Shown here in pieces: positions 25,743 through 33,981 of a DNA stretch of 64,000 bases. Within the stretch, counting starts at the first letter, position 1; every line of letters starts with the position of its first letter. The position numbers were made by a program, and so were the translations under genes. This stretch comes from Myxococcales bacterium. GTDB taxonomy: Bacteria; Myxococcota_A; Polyangia; Polyangiales; Houyiibacteriaceae. The DNA lies in contig JAOTVB010000018.1 of assembly GCA_029863605.1 (NCBI GenBank), forward strand, positions 20,278-84,277. Reading direction: 5' to 3'. Below the pieces are notes generated by a model. It did no database searches. It worked only from the letters and a program-made list of their open reading frames with translations, and had not been told where the DNA came from.

Positions 25743-26645
25743 CTAGTCCGTCGTCTTAATCTTCGGGGGCAGGACGAAGATGAAGCCGATGTTGATCATC
25801 TGGTTGAACTGCCTCTGGCGATCGGAGCTGTTGATTTGGCCGTCGGGGAAGCCGCCGTCTGGGCCCGCTTCGTCGGTACCGCCCGTGTTCCATTTGAAGG
25901 GAAAGGCCCGCCACCGGATAGCGATCCCCATGAACTCCTTGAAGTAGGCTTGAAAGGCCACGCCGAACGACGGCGCGATCGCGACTCGCTTGGAGCGCGC
26001 CAGTTGGCTCCCGAGGCACCCAGTGTCCATTGCCGGTGGATCGCAGAGCTGTGTGCCATCTGGCGCGACCTGGATGCTGGTGTCCGATCGCTCGGTGATC
26101 CCCACGAATGCCGCCCCGACGAAGAAGTCCAGGTCTGCATCGAAGAAGACCTTCTGGAACATCGCGAGCTTGCCTCGAAAGGGCGTGAAATGGACGTCCG
26201 CACCGGCCATCCAATTCATCCGACCAACCTGATCAGGAAAGTTCTCCCGGCTCGGGAGGCTCAAGCGGTTGCGGTTTGTGGTGACCCCTTTGTCCCGCAC
26301 TTGCCGGGTGAGGTCGGTGTTTAGATTGACGAATGACCCGCCACCCCAGCCGCCGATGCCTAGCCAATCCAAGAAACTGAAGCGGACCTCCCCGCCGAAG
26401 ATCAGCGCGCGCGAATAGTCGTCTCCGACCGTGAACGCGAAAAACGGCTCGAGCTGAAGCCTGTTCTTACGCCAAAGTCGAAGCTTCATGACGGCTGGCT
26501 TGTCCGCCAGCGGACCGGTGACGTGAACTTCCTGTGCGCTAGCCGAGTGGGTTCCCGACCACAGGCCGTCGCCGACCAGTAGGCAGGAAGCGACCGCCAC
26601 CGTAATGCCGATTCGCGAAAGCGTTTTGCGTGCGAGATTCATCAT
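25743..26645 (-). CDS. Outer-membrane beta-barrel protein (second of a pair)
   Basis: This 300-residue protein has a signal peptide (GITVAVASCLLVGDGLWSGT, cleavage near SASAQE). The mature part alternates strand patterns (VMKLRLWRKNRLQLEPFFAF, TVGDDYSRALIFGGEVRFSF) and ends with a strand-like INIGFIFVLPPK. It is clearly paralogous to the adjacent upstream barrel and fits the outer-membrane barrel family common in myxobacteria. Its ATG overlaps the TGA of that gene. Two in-frame ATGs lie together at 26645 and 26642. It could be a structural or channel component; a role with the Glt-like cluster is only inference. Confidence 0.75.
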   Translation of the reverse strand: MMNLARKTLSRIGITVAVASCLLVGDGLWSGTHSASAQEVHVTGPLADKPAVMKLRLWRKNRLQLEPFFAFTVGDDYSRALIFGGEVRFSFLDWLGIGGWGGGSFVNLNTDLTRQVRDKGVTTNRNRLSLPSRENFPDQVGRMNWMAGADVHFTPFRGKLAMFQKVFFDADLDFFVGAAFVGITERSDTSIQVAPDGTQLCDPPAMDTGCLGSQLARSKRVAIAPSFGVAFQAYFKEFMGIAIRWRAFPFKWNTGGTDEAGPDGGFPDGQINSSDRQRQFNQMINIGFIFVLPPKIKTTD

Positions 26646-27556
26646 TTCGGTAACCGGTATTCGAACTTAATCGGTAGGAACAGGGTGAAGCCGAACTGCA
26701 CCGTCAGGTTGTTGAAGAAGGTCGAGCTCCCTGCGAGCCAAGTCGAAGGGTCGTCGCGATTTGCCGGATCGACATTCACGTTCTCGAACTTTTCGAGGAA
26801 CATGTAGTCGCGGAACTCGGTGAAGAACGTCAGGTAGCGCGTCAAAAAGATTCGTAGGCCGATGCCGACGTTGAACGATACCTGCATGTCCCAGTTGAAC
26901 TCGCGAATTTCCGGGTCGAACACCGGAATCGGCTTGGTGCGCATGACACCCACGCCGCCGATAAGATAGGAGTCCCACTGGAAGAGGAACTTCCTGAACA
27001 TGGAGAACTTCCCGTAGAAGGGCACGTAGGTGAAGTTGGCCCAGAGCCCAAACTGCCACTCGTTGATCGGCACGCCCAACCGGAATGAGCGCTGAATCTG
27101 TTCGACCAGCGTGGTGCCGCGCTCGAGCGGATTACCCCAGTCATACCAAATGAAGTTGACCCCGATCGCCAGCACGTTGGTGAACCAGTAGTTCGCGGCC
27201 ACGCCGAACCCTGGGTGCCGCAAGTACTTGTCGTTGACCGTGAATGCGGCCGAGGGGGCGATCTCGAATCGCTTGAGGCGGAGTGCGTAGATCTGCTGCA
27301 CGGCATAGATCTCTTCGACGGTCTCTTCGCGCGCCGGCACGGGCTCTTCTGGGCCTTCGACTTCCTTTTCGGCGGCCAGCTGCTCGATCAGGTCGCCTTC
27401 TTCCTTGGCGTCCTTGCCGACCTTCTTCTGCGCCGCTCGGTTTGGTCCTTCGTCCTCGACTTCGTCGAGGGAGAACTCCATCTGGGCTCCCACCGATGTG
27501 GGCAGCGCTGCGCAAAGCGCCGCCAACAGTAGCGTGATCCCCCCAAATTCTCGCAT
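26642..27556 (-). CDS. Outer-membrane beta-barrel protein (first of a pair)
   Basis: This 304-residue protein starts at the ATG at 27556 behind GGGGAAGG, giving a standard signal peptide (GITLLLAALCAALPTSVGAQ). An acidic, glutamate-rich linker (LIEQLAAEKEVEGPEEPVPA) precedes the barrel. EEIYAVQQIYALRLKRFEIA and AAFTVNDKYLRHPGFGVAAN match the myxobacterial outer-membrane barrel family in which GltA/GltB-type proteins are found. The last residues (LTVQFGFTLFLPIKFEYRLP) form a closing strand. It is coupled to the downstream paralogue. A promoter candidate lies at 27652-27681. Confidence 0.75.
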   Translation of the reverse strand: MREFGGITLLLAALCAALPTSVGAQMEFSLDEVEDEGPNRAAQKKVGKDAKEEGDLIEQLAAEKEVEGPEEPVPAREETVEEIYAVQQIYALRLKRFEIAPSAAFTVNDKYLRHPGFGVAANYWFTNVLAIGVNFIWYDWGNPLERGTTLVEQIQRSFRLGVPINEWQFGLWANFTYVPFYGKFSMFRKFLFQWDSYLIGGVGVMRTKPIPVFDPEIREFNWDMQVSFNVGIGLRIFLTRYLTFFTEFRDYMFLEKFENVNVDPANRDDPSTWLAGSSTFFNNLTVQFGFTLFLPIKFEYRLPK

Positions 27557-27651
27557 TGGCCGCCGGCCTTCCCCTGGAGTGTCCCGGTCCCCCACCGGTG
27601 ACAACTCGCTGAAATCACATGACAAGTGTCCGTTTCCGTTCGGACGACAAG

Positions 27652-27681
27652 ACTATACCATGGCGAATATCGCACCACCAA
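27652..27681 (-). promoter_or_regulatory. Candidate promoter of the barrel pair
   Basis: On the minus strand, TTGGTG (27681-27676) and TATAGT (27657-27652) are 18 bases apart. The -10 matches consensus in five of six positions; the -35 is weaker. It sits in the 169-base gap between ftsY and the barrel genes. Confidence 0.45.
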
Positions 27682-27725
27682 ATCCGGTAGCTATTTTCGA
27701 CAGATTTCGACGTCGTCCCGGCGGG

Positions 27726-28952
27726 TTAGCCAGCGTTTTGCGCCTCTTCGGCGGGCTCCAGAGCCTCGGGCGACTCGAATAGCGCCTGAACGAAGGCCTC
27801 AGCGTCGAACGGTTTCAGATCTTCGACCCGCTCTCCAACCCCGATGAACTCGATCGGGACCTGATGCTGATCGACGATCCCGAGAATTACGCCTCCCTTC
27901 GCCGTGCCATCGAGCTTGGTCAGCACGATGCCGCTCAAAGGAAGCGCGTCCTTGAAGAGTTGGGCTTGTTGAATGGCGTTTTGGCCAGTCGTGGCGTCCA
28001 GCACGAGCAGCACGTGGTCAGCTGGGCGGCCAAGCGCCTTTTCGACAGTCCGACCGAGCTTTCTGAGCTCATCCATCAGAGGCACCTTCGTGTGCAATCG
28101 ACCCGCCGTGTCAGCTATCACCACGTCTACACCGCCGTCTTGGGCTTTTCGAATCGCATCGAAGATCACCGAGCCAGGATCGGCACGGTCCTTCCCCTTG
28201 ACGACTTCGCAGCCCACGCGACGACCCCATACTTCGAGTTGTGTGACGGCTGCAGCGCGAAAGGTGTCACCAGCCGCCAGCAAGACGCTTTTGTCTTTGC
28301 GGTGAAGACGGCTCGCCAGCTTACCGATCGTCGTGGTCTTTCCAACACCATTGACGCCCACCACCAAGATGACCGTCGGCTTCGAGTCGAGCGCCAAGCC
28401 GCGACCACTCGATGCGAGGATGTCCTTGGTTTCCCCGCGAATCACCGCCCAGGCGTCGTCCGCGGATGCGAGTTGGCCGCCGTTCATCTGGGCGCGCAGC
28501 CCTTCGAGCACGCGGCCGGCGGTGTGCACGCCGACGTCCGCCGTGATCAGCACTTCTTCGACCTCTTCGAGGATCGTGGTGTCGAGCTCGCGATCCTTGC
28601 GAAGAACCCCGGCCAGGCGTGAAATCAGATTCCCACGCGTCGACTTCAACCCGGTTCGAAAGGCCCCGAGGTCAGCTGGGGGGGCTGGCGGTGGGGCAAC
28701 CCCGCGTTCGGGTGCCCCTGGCGGGCGGGTGAGCAGGTCTTCGAGCTCGAGAGGTAGGGTAGAATCCTTCGCTCGCGCAACGGTCGCCGGGTCGGGCTCA
28801 CCGTCGGCGTCCTCCGGTGGCGGCGGAGGAGGCTCGGGTGGCAAGACGGGCCGCTTTCGCCCGCGCCAAAGGCCAATGCCGATCCCCGCGGCAATGAGCG
28901 CCGCAAGTGCCGCGGCTGCGACGATGATGACTACGCTGTCTATAGACTCCAT
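27726..28952 (-). CDS. ftsY: Signal recognition particle receptor FtsY
   Basis: This 408-residue GTPase docks ribosome-SRP complexes at the inner membrane. A single N-terminal membrane helix (VVIIVAAAALAALIAAGIGI) anchors it, followed by a proline/acid linker, the helical N domain and the G domain. G motifs are clear: VGVNGVGKTTTIGKLASRLH, GDTFRAAAVTQLEVWGRR, DTAGRLHTKVPLMDEL, LDATTGQNA and LTKLDGTAKGG. The ATG at 28952 has GAGG eight bases upstream. A 5' frame extension to 28994 is not needed. Confidence 0.95.
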   Translation of the reverse strand: MESIDSVVIIVAAAALAALIAAGIGIGLWRGRKRPVLPPEPPPPPPEDADGEPDPATVARAKDSTLPLELEDLLTRPPGAPERGVAPPPAPPADLGAFRTGLKSTRGNLISRLAGVLRKDRELDTTILEEVEEVLITADVGVHTAGRVLEGLRAQMNGGQLASADDAWAVIRGETKDILASSGRGLALDSKPTVILVVGVNGVGKTTTIGKLASRLHRKDKSVLLAAGDTFRAAAVTQLEVWGRRVGCEVVKGKDRADPGSVIFDAIRKAQDGGVDVVIADTAGRLHTKVPLMDELRKLGRTVEKALGRPADHVLLVLDATTGQNAIQQAQLFKDALPLSGIVLTKLDGTAKGGVILGIVDQHQVPIEFIGVGERVEDLKPFDAEAFVQALFESPEALEPAEEAQNAG

Positions 28953-29102
28953 TCGACCTCTGTAAGCCCCCGGTGGTCGTTGGGACCGCCGCAATATAGA
29001 GACGCCAGGCCTCCGCCGTCAACGCGGCTGAGCGTGAGGAATCGGTTGCCCCTCGGTCGAGGGGGCGGTGATACTGGAAACGTTGGGGAAGGGCGGGGAC
29101 TT

Positions 29103-29927
29103 TTGACGCGGCACTTCGTAGTACGGCGTGGTTGGCGACCAGTGGTCGTGATCGCCTTGCTGTTCGCCACCGCGGTTCACGCCGACGGACGACCGGACTA
29201 CCTCATCCGCCTCTTGCGCAACTCGGATGCCTTCCGAGTTCGCGCCCAGGCTGCACTGTCACTCGGCCAGCTCGACCCGAGCCCTAAATCGGTGGCCGCG
29301 CTCGAGCGCGCCGCCCGTGACAGACACCCAGCGGTGCGGGTCTCGGCGATCTCGTCGTTACGCCGACTAGGTGCGAAAGAGGCCCTGCCGACCCTGAGAC
29401 AAACGACACGGGATCGTAACAAGTCGGTTCGACGGGCCGCCGCCGAAGCGGTCGCTGAGCTCGAAGCGATCGGACAGCGACGGCGCGGTCCCGGCGAGCC
29501 GAGGCATTTGGTCGCGGTGGGAATGCCTGGTGCCCGAGCAGAGCGTGTTTCCCGTCAGATGCTTTTCGACGCCCGGATCTTCTTATCCGAGAAGCTGACC
29601 GAGCTCGCGGGGGTCGAGCTCGCTCCAGATGATTTGAGCCCGGCTGACGCCAAGCGCGAGATCGCGCAACGCAGGCTTCACGGCTACTACCTCGAAAGCT
29701 CGATCGTCACCCTGAAGCCGAAAGGAAACGGGGTCAGGGCGGAGGTGTCGATCATCATGCTGACCTATCCGGGTCGTGACATGCGCGCGATGCTTCGCGG
29801 GGCCGCGACCGCGTCGGGCCGGTACAGCGCAGAGACAGCAGAGCAGGCCATCCACGGGGCGTTCGTCGGCGCACTTCGCCGGCTTCCGCAGGCGTTGGCG
29901 GCGGCCGACGCGAAAGGAAGCCTTTGA
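29103..29927 (+). CDS. Exported HEAT-repeat protein
   Basis: This protein of about 274 residues has a signal peptide (VVVIALLFATAVHADG). HEAT-like repeats follow (DYLIRLLRNSDAFRVRAQAA, VAALERAARDRHPAVRVSAI, ALPTLRQTTRDRNKSVRRAA), then a strand-rich C-terminal domain (LHGYYLESSIVTLKPKGNGV). The start is uncertain: a TTG at 29103 behind GGGGAC gives the best signal length, while longer frames run into the ftsY upstream region. It precedes the HAMP protein gene by 38 bases and may share its transcript. Function unknown; probably periplasmic. Confidence 0.65.
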   Translation: MTRHFVVRRGWRPVVVIALLFATAVHADGRPDYLIRLLRNSDAFRVRAQAALSLGQLDPSPKSVAALERAARDRHPAVRVSAISSLRRLGAKEALPTLRQTTRDRNKSVRRAAAEAVAELEAIGQRRRGPGEPRHLVAVGMPGARAERVSRQMLFDARIFLSEKLTELAGVELAPDDLSPADAKREIAQRRLHGYYLESSIVTLKPKGNGVRAEVSIIMLTYPGRDMRAMLRGAATASGRYSAETAEQAIHGAFVGALRRLPQALAAADAKGSL

Positions 29928-29965
29928 CCGACGAAGACCGATGAGCGTAGGAAGAGAGAAACGCG

Positions 29966-30553
29966 ATGGACAGTAAGAGACAACGAAAACTGAGGAACTA
30001 CCTCCTCGATCGGCGTTTTCAGCTCAAGTACACGAGCATGGTCGTGCTCGTGACGGTGTCGGTCGCAAGCGGCCTAGGCTACGTTGCCTATCGGTTTTCA
30101 CGTGGGCAGACCGAATCGCTGACGGCGCACATCGCAGCTCAACCCGACCTCGACATCGAGACCGCCGAGGACTTGGAGCGCTTCGCTCAACAGGAGGATC
30201 GCAAGATCCGAAACGCCATCGTCGTCGGCGTCCTTCTGCTCACGTTGGCCCTCGGAATCACCGGAATCCTGGTGACGCACCGCGTCGTCGGTCCTGCGTA
30301 CCGAATGCGCCGCCTGTTCGAGGGGGTCGGCGAAGGGAAGCTCCGGGTCACGACGGGTATTCGTAAAGGCGACGAGCTTCAAGAGCTGTATCAATCCTTT
30401 GCGGACATGGTGGAGTCGTTGCGGGACCAGCGATCCGAAGAGATCGCGCGGCTCGAGGACACCCTTGCCAAGATGGAAGCGGCAGGGGTGGAGTCGGAGT
30501 ACATCACGGAGCTTCGCGCCCTCCTAAAGCGGATCCGCGACACTGTCGACTAG
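29966..30553 (+). CDS. Two-helix membrane protein with HAMP domain
   Basis: This 195-residue inner-membrane protein has two helices (about 24-43, YTSMVVLVTVSVASGLGYVA; about 84-105, AIVVGVLLLTLALGITGILV) around a short periplasmic loop. A HAMP relay follows (VTHRVVGPAYRMRRLFEGVG) and then a coiled coil (RDQRSEEIARLEDTLAKMEA). It has no kinase or signalling domain, so it would have to act through a partner. Length and layout match short HAMP proteins of myxobacteria. Function unknown. Confidence 0.72.
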   Translation: MDSKRQRKLRNYLLDRRFQLKYTSMVVLVTVSVASGLGYVAYRFSRGQTESLTAHIAAQPDLDIETAEDLERFAQQEDRKIRNAIVVGVLLLTLALGITGILVTHRVVGPAYRMRRLFEGVGEGKLRVTTGIRKGDELQELYQSFADMVESLRDQRSEEIARLEDTLAKMEAAGVESEYITELRALLKRIRDTVD

Positions 30554-30624
30554 AGCCCTTCGGCTGGGGGCGCGCTATTGATGAATCGGTCTGACCGCGG
30601 TATCCCCGCGATCGAGGAGCTCGC

Positions 30625-31191
30625 ATGCGCGCACTGAAGGTCATCATCGGTTTGCTGGTCGCGGCCGTTCTCATCGTTCTCGCGGTCGGCCTATTTCTCC
30701 CGAACGAATACCGCGTCGAGCGGTCGATCGAGATCGACGCCGCCCCGGAAGTGGTTTTCGATCAGGTGAACACGCTCGAGAGCTGGAGCGCATGGTCTCC
30801 CTGGATGGCCAAGGACCCCAGCATCGAGAACAGCTACAGCGGCCCCGAGGCTGGCGTCGGTGCCAAGGTTACCTGGACGAGCAAGGACTCCGGCAATGGC
30901 AGTCAGACGATCACCTTCAGTGAACGACCCAAGCGAATCGAAACGCATCTTGACTTCGGCGACATGGGTCAACCCAGGGCAGATTGGACCTTCGCGCCAA
31001 GCGGAGACGGCACGCGGGTGACGTGGGGCCTGGGCGGCACCGCATCAGGCCTGCTCGGCGGCTACTTTGCGAAGATGATGGATGGATGGGTCGGCGCCGA
31101 CTACGAGGACGGGCTGGAGAGGCTGAAGAAGGTCGTGGAAGGCGACAGCGACGACAGTGCAGCAGACAGTGCCGCGGACGCTGGGCCCTGA
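30625..31191 (+). CDS. SRPBCC-fold (polyketide cyclase-like) protein
   Basis: This 188-residue protein has an N-terminal membrane helix (VIIGLLVAAVLIVLAVGLFL) followed by an SRPBCC domain. The pattern YRVERSIEIDAAPEVVFDQV, then ESWSAWSPWMAKDPSIENSY, and a final helix (MDGWVGADYEDGLERLKKVV) is typical of START-like lipid-binding proteins. A hydrophobic ligand is likely but unknown. The ATG is preceded by GAGGAG. The end is Ala/Asp/Ser-rich. It is convergent with yraN; the short gap holds CTGAC repeats but no clear terminator. Confidence 0.78.
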   Translation: MRALKVIIGLLVAAVLIVLAVGLFLPNEYRVERSIEIDAAPEVVFDQVNTLESWSAWSPWMAKDPSIENSYSGPEAGVGAKVTWTSKDSGNGSQTITFSERPKRIETHLDFGDMGQPRADWTFAPSGDGTRVTWGLGGTASGLLGGYFAKMMDGWVGADYEDGLERLKKVVEGDSDDSAADSAADAGP

Positions 31192-31225
31192 CACTGACAC
31201 TTGACTGCCGCTGACGCTGGCACTG

Positions 31226-31726
31226 TCAGACCGACCGGTACGGGAACGATACGTTTTCGTAGTACTCGATTCGCGGCTTCCCTCGTGGGCCGTCGAACAC
31301 GACCGCGGCGGCGTCGATCCTTGCTTGCACCCTGCCGAGCTTTTGCCGCCTCAGCCACAACGCGGTGGCGCGCCGTACCCGGTTGAGCTTTTCGCCGCGG
31401 ATCGTCTCGGCGGGAAAGACCGGGCGTGCGCTTCGTCGCGACCGCACCTCACACACGACGACCAATGATCCACGTCGCGCGATCACGTCGAGCTCCAATC
31501 GACCGACGCGCACGTTGCGTCCGACGATCGTGAAGCCGCGTTCGCTCAACAACGACGCGACTAGGTCTTCGCCGCGCTGGGCGAGGTCACTTCTACTGGA
31601 CTTCGAGGGTCGGGTCGCGGACGCAGTAGCTTCCGCGGAGGCCGTCGCCTCCGGTTTCCAAGATCTCTTCGCAGAGGAAGCCGCCGGGGCATCCGCAGGT
31701 CGGGAGGCCGCTCCCTTCGGGCGCAC
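31226..31726 (-). CDS. yraN: YraN-family (UPF0102) nuclease-like protein, start uncertain
   Basis: The conserved domain begins at DLAQRGEDLVASLLSERGFT and continues GRNVRVGRLELDVIARRGSL, VVVCEVRSRRSARPVFPAET and LNRVRRATALWLRR, the YraN pattern with the Glu, Asp and EVR residues of a PD-(D/E)XK-like core. No ATG, GTG or TTG occurs in frame between the core and the stop of the upstream lipoprotein gene. The nearest usual start is a GTG at 31726, which forces a 134-base overlap in another frame and an Ala/Ser/Arg-rich extension of about 45 residues. A rare start codon close to the core is an alternative. Biological role unresolved. Confidence 0.7.
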   Translation of the reverse strand: MRPKGAASRPADAPAASSAKRSWKPEATASAEATASATRPSKSSRSDLAQRGEDLVASLLSERGFTIVGRNVRVGRLELDVIARRGSLVVVCEVRSRRSARPVFPAETIRGEKLNRVRRATALWLRRQKLGRVQARIDAAAVVFDGPRGKPRIEYYENVSFPYRSV

Positions 31727-32030
31727 CGCATCGGCACGAGCAGTAGACGCTTCGCTCGACGTCACTCGGGGAAACGCAGGTGGTGGTTCCTCCTGGGCAT
31801 TCCGGTTCGACATTGTTTGGGTCGCCAGCCAGTTCTCGGACAAGACAGACGCGAGTTGCGCACTGAACCGAGCTGGTCTCCAGATATGTTTCGGAGGCGA
31901 GAAATCCGCCTTCGGGCACCTGCTCCGGGACACATGGGTCGCCCACGGCGCTCTCGGCGCAACCAGTGCCGACCAACCCTACGGCGGCGACCGCCACAAA
32001 CCCCAGTAATTCAAGCCATTTTCCGCTCAT
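31593..32030 (-). CDS. Cysteine-rich lipoprotein
   Basis: This 145-residue envelope protein has a signal ending GLVGTGC. The mature part is rich in cysteines (DPCVPEQVPEGGF, VQCATRVCLVRE, PECPGGTTTC, YCSCRCGAPEGSGLPTCGCP), probably disulfide-linked, as in many myxobacterial lipoproteins. The ATG at 32030 is preceded by AGGGGGCG. Its 3' end overlaps the coding frame assigned to yraN. No enzymatic motif; function unknown. Confidence 0.72.
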   Translation of the reverse strand: MSGKWLELLGFVAVAAVGLVGTGCAESAVGDPCVPEQVPEGGFLASETYLETSSVQCATRVCLVRELAGDPNNVEPECPGGTTTCVSPSDVERSVYCSCRCGAPEGSGLPTCGCPGGFLCEEILETGGDGLRGSYCVRDPTLEVQ

Positions 32031-32227
32031 CACGCCCCCTCAACAAGCCCCCGCTTACCCACATCATAACGGCAATAAGAGATCGCACCCAAACTTCCCC
32101 CGCCGTCAGGGGTCAGAAAAGGGAGATGCCGGCGAAACCGACGCCTCTGTTTGAATTTGTCAGGTCCGCGAGGAAGATTCCAGTGCCAATTGCAGTCAGC
32201 CCGTCAAAAGCTCAATGGCGCTATACC
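32031..32227. other. Intergenic region upstream of the Glt-like operon
   Basis: This gap between the divergent lipoprotein gene and the Glt-like operon promoter is less GC-rich than its surroundings. No gene, terminator or RNA was recognised in it. Confidence 0.4.
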
Positions 32228-32257
32228 TTGACGACCCCTTCGGCTGCTTTCTATGAT
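32228..32257 (+). promoter_or_regulatory. Sigma-70-type promoter of the Glt-like operon
   Basis: TTGACG (32228-32233) and TATGAT (32252-32257) are 18 bases apart, each five of six to consensus. The expected start near 32264 leaves a leader of about 90 bases before the ATG at 32353, which has AGGAG nine bases upstream. Confidence 0.72.
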
Positions 32258-32352
32258 GGTACCCGGGCGAGACACAAGGGGTTCGTTTCGTTCCAATTTT
32301 GGGGGTCATGGGGGAACTTGGAAAACCAAGCTTCCACACCAAGGAGCACTTT

Positions 32353-33981
32353 ATGAAGTGGATCCACTTGTGGGCGGTGTCCGCGTTCGTTGTCAGCTTG
32401 TGGGTTGGTACGCCCGCCGACGCGCAGGACATGAGCTTCGGTCTCGAGGAGACGGGGCAGAGCGGTGCACCGGCGAAGCTCGGTAAACCGTCGAAGAGGC
32501 TGGCAGCGGCGTTGAGCGCATTCGAGTCCAAGGACTACGAGGAGGCGGCGATGGGTCTTCAGCGCGTTGCCGCAGGAAAGTCGAAGGACGGAAGGGGCAA
32601 TCGACAGAAGGCCCAATTCATGTTGGGACAGGCGCTTTATGCGGCGGGCTACTACCAGTCCGCGCTTACCGTCTTCGACGAGGTCAGCGAGCAGGGCCCC
32701 GGTCATTTGTTTTTCGGCGATACACTCGCGTGGCTCGGCAAGCTCGCCTCGAAGCTCCCAGAGTCGTCGGGCATCATCGGGATCGTCGGGCGGTACGGGA
32801 TCGGCGCACTCGGAGAGTTCAAAGAGAAAGACTCAGTCCTCTACAACCAGCTCCTCTACTTGATGGGACGTCATCTCTATGCGCAGGCGGACTTCCGCCA
32901 GGCCATCGACCTCTTCCAGGAAGTCGACCCGAGCTCCAAGCAGTACACATACGCGAAGTTCTTCGAAGGGATTTCGTTCATTCGCATGCGCCAGGCGCGT
33001 CCTGCGATCGCTTCGTTTCGTGCCATTCTCGACGTTGTCGACAGTGGTGATACCAAAGGCATCGACGAAGACCGGATGACCAACCTCGCCTGGATCTCGC
33101 TTGCTCGCGTCTATTACACCGCGGCTAACCAGGGAAAGGACATAGATGGAACGCTGTTGGGTCAGTCCGTCGAGTCCTGGAACAAGGTGTCGCAATCGAG
33201 CGAGTACTGGCTCGACGCGCTCTTCGAATCGTCATGGGCGTTTTTCTTAGCGGACGAATACTCCCGCTCGCTGGGCAACGTTCACACCCTGTTCTCGCCG
33301 TATTTCGAGGACTCGTTTTATCCCGAAGCACTCGTGCTCAAGGCCGTTACGTTCTTCGTGAACTGCCAGGTCGACAACGCCGATGCGACCGTAGCCAAGT
33401 TTCATAATCTGTATGACCCAGTCAAAGTCGAGCTCGACGCGGTGCTTTCCAAGCATCAGGACAACGCAGACTTCTTCGAATTCTTGAAAGCGGTTCGAGC
33501 TGGCAAGGCGGAACTTTCGCCGCGCGTGCGCCCCATCGTGGCCACGGCGCTGAGCGACCGTACCGTTCTTCAGCATCTCGAGTACGTTTCGATTCTCGAT
33601 AAAGAGGAACGACTTCTGAGTAAGTCGAGCGCAGAGTTCCAGGGCTCGCCGGTTGGCGAAAAGATTCTCGAAGACACTTCTCTTGCAAAGGCGTTTGCGG
33701 TCGATCAGGCCGGCGACCTCGCACGGGGGCGCTATAAGCGACTGATTCGAGAGCTTAGTGACCTCAGCAACCAGGTCGACACGGTGGAGCTCGAGATCGC
33801 CACGTTCCGGCGAGGGCAGATCGATCAAGATCTTCAACAGCAGATGTCGCTGGCCAAGCAATCGAAGGGCGGCGACGTCGAAGTGGATGATGAACACCAA
33901 CTATGGCCGTTCAATGGGGAGTACTGGCGAGATGAGTTGGGGTTCTATCGACAACAGGTGACTAACCTATGTACGCGCTGA
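32353..33981 (+). CDS. Periplasmic TPR protein, GltC-like
   Basis: This 542-residue protein has a signal peptide (LWAVSAFVVSLWVGTPADAQ) and then helical repeats of TPR type (YEEAAMGLQRVAAGKS, AQFMLGQALYAAGYYQSALT, YLMGRHLYAQADFRQAIDLF, FFEGISFIRMRQARPAIASF). The end is a charged helical segment (LIRELSDLSNQVDTVELEIA). It is the first gene behind the promoter at 32228. Position next to AgmU/GltD- and GltE-like genes makes it the counterpart of GltC, a periplasmic TPR component of the Myxococcus gliding machinery; that assignment is from context. It overlaps the next gene by 13 bases. Confidence 0.7.
   Translation: MKWIHLWAVSAFVVSLWVGTPADAQDMSFGLEETGQSGAPAKLGKPSKRLAAALSAFESKDYEEAAMGLQRVAAGKSKDGRGNRQKAQFMLGQALYAAGYYQSALTVFDEVSEQGPGHLFFGDTLAWLGKLASKLPESSGIIGIVGRYGIGALGEFKEKDSVLYNQLLYLMGRHLYAQADFRQAIDLFQEVDPSSKQYTYAKFFEGISFIRMRQARPAIASFRAILDVVDSGDTKGIDEDRMTNLAWISLARVYYTAANQGKDIDGTLLGQSVESWNKVSQSSEYWLDALFESSWAFFLADEYSRSLGNVHTLFSPYFEDSFYPEALVLKAVTFFVNCQVDNADATVAKFHNLYDPVKVELDAVLSKHQDNADFFEFLKAVRAGKAELSPRVRPIVATALSDRTVLQHLEYVSILDKEERLLSKSSAEFQGSPVGEKILEDTSLAKAFAVDQAGDLARGRYKRLIRELSDLSNQVDTVELEIATFRRGQIDQDLQQQMSLAKQSKGGDVEVDDEHQLWPFNGEYWRDELGFYRQQVTNLCTR

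Noticed and set aside
31190..31225. CTGAC repeats between the SRPBCC gene and yraN as a terminator
   Set aside because: Only six-base ends are complementary (CTGACA/TGTCAG), with no stable stem or U-tract.
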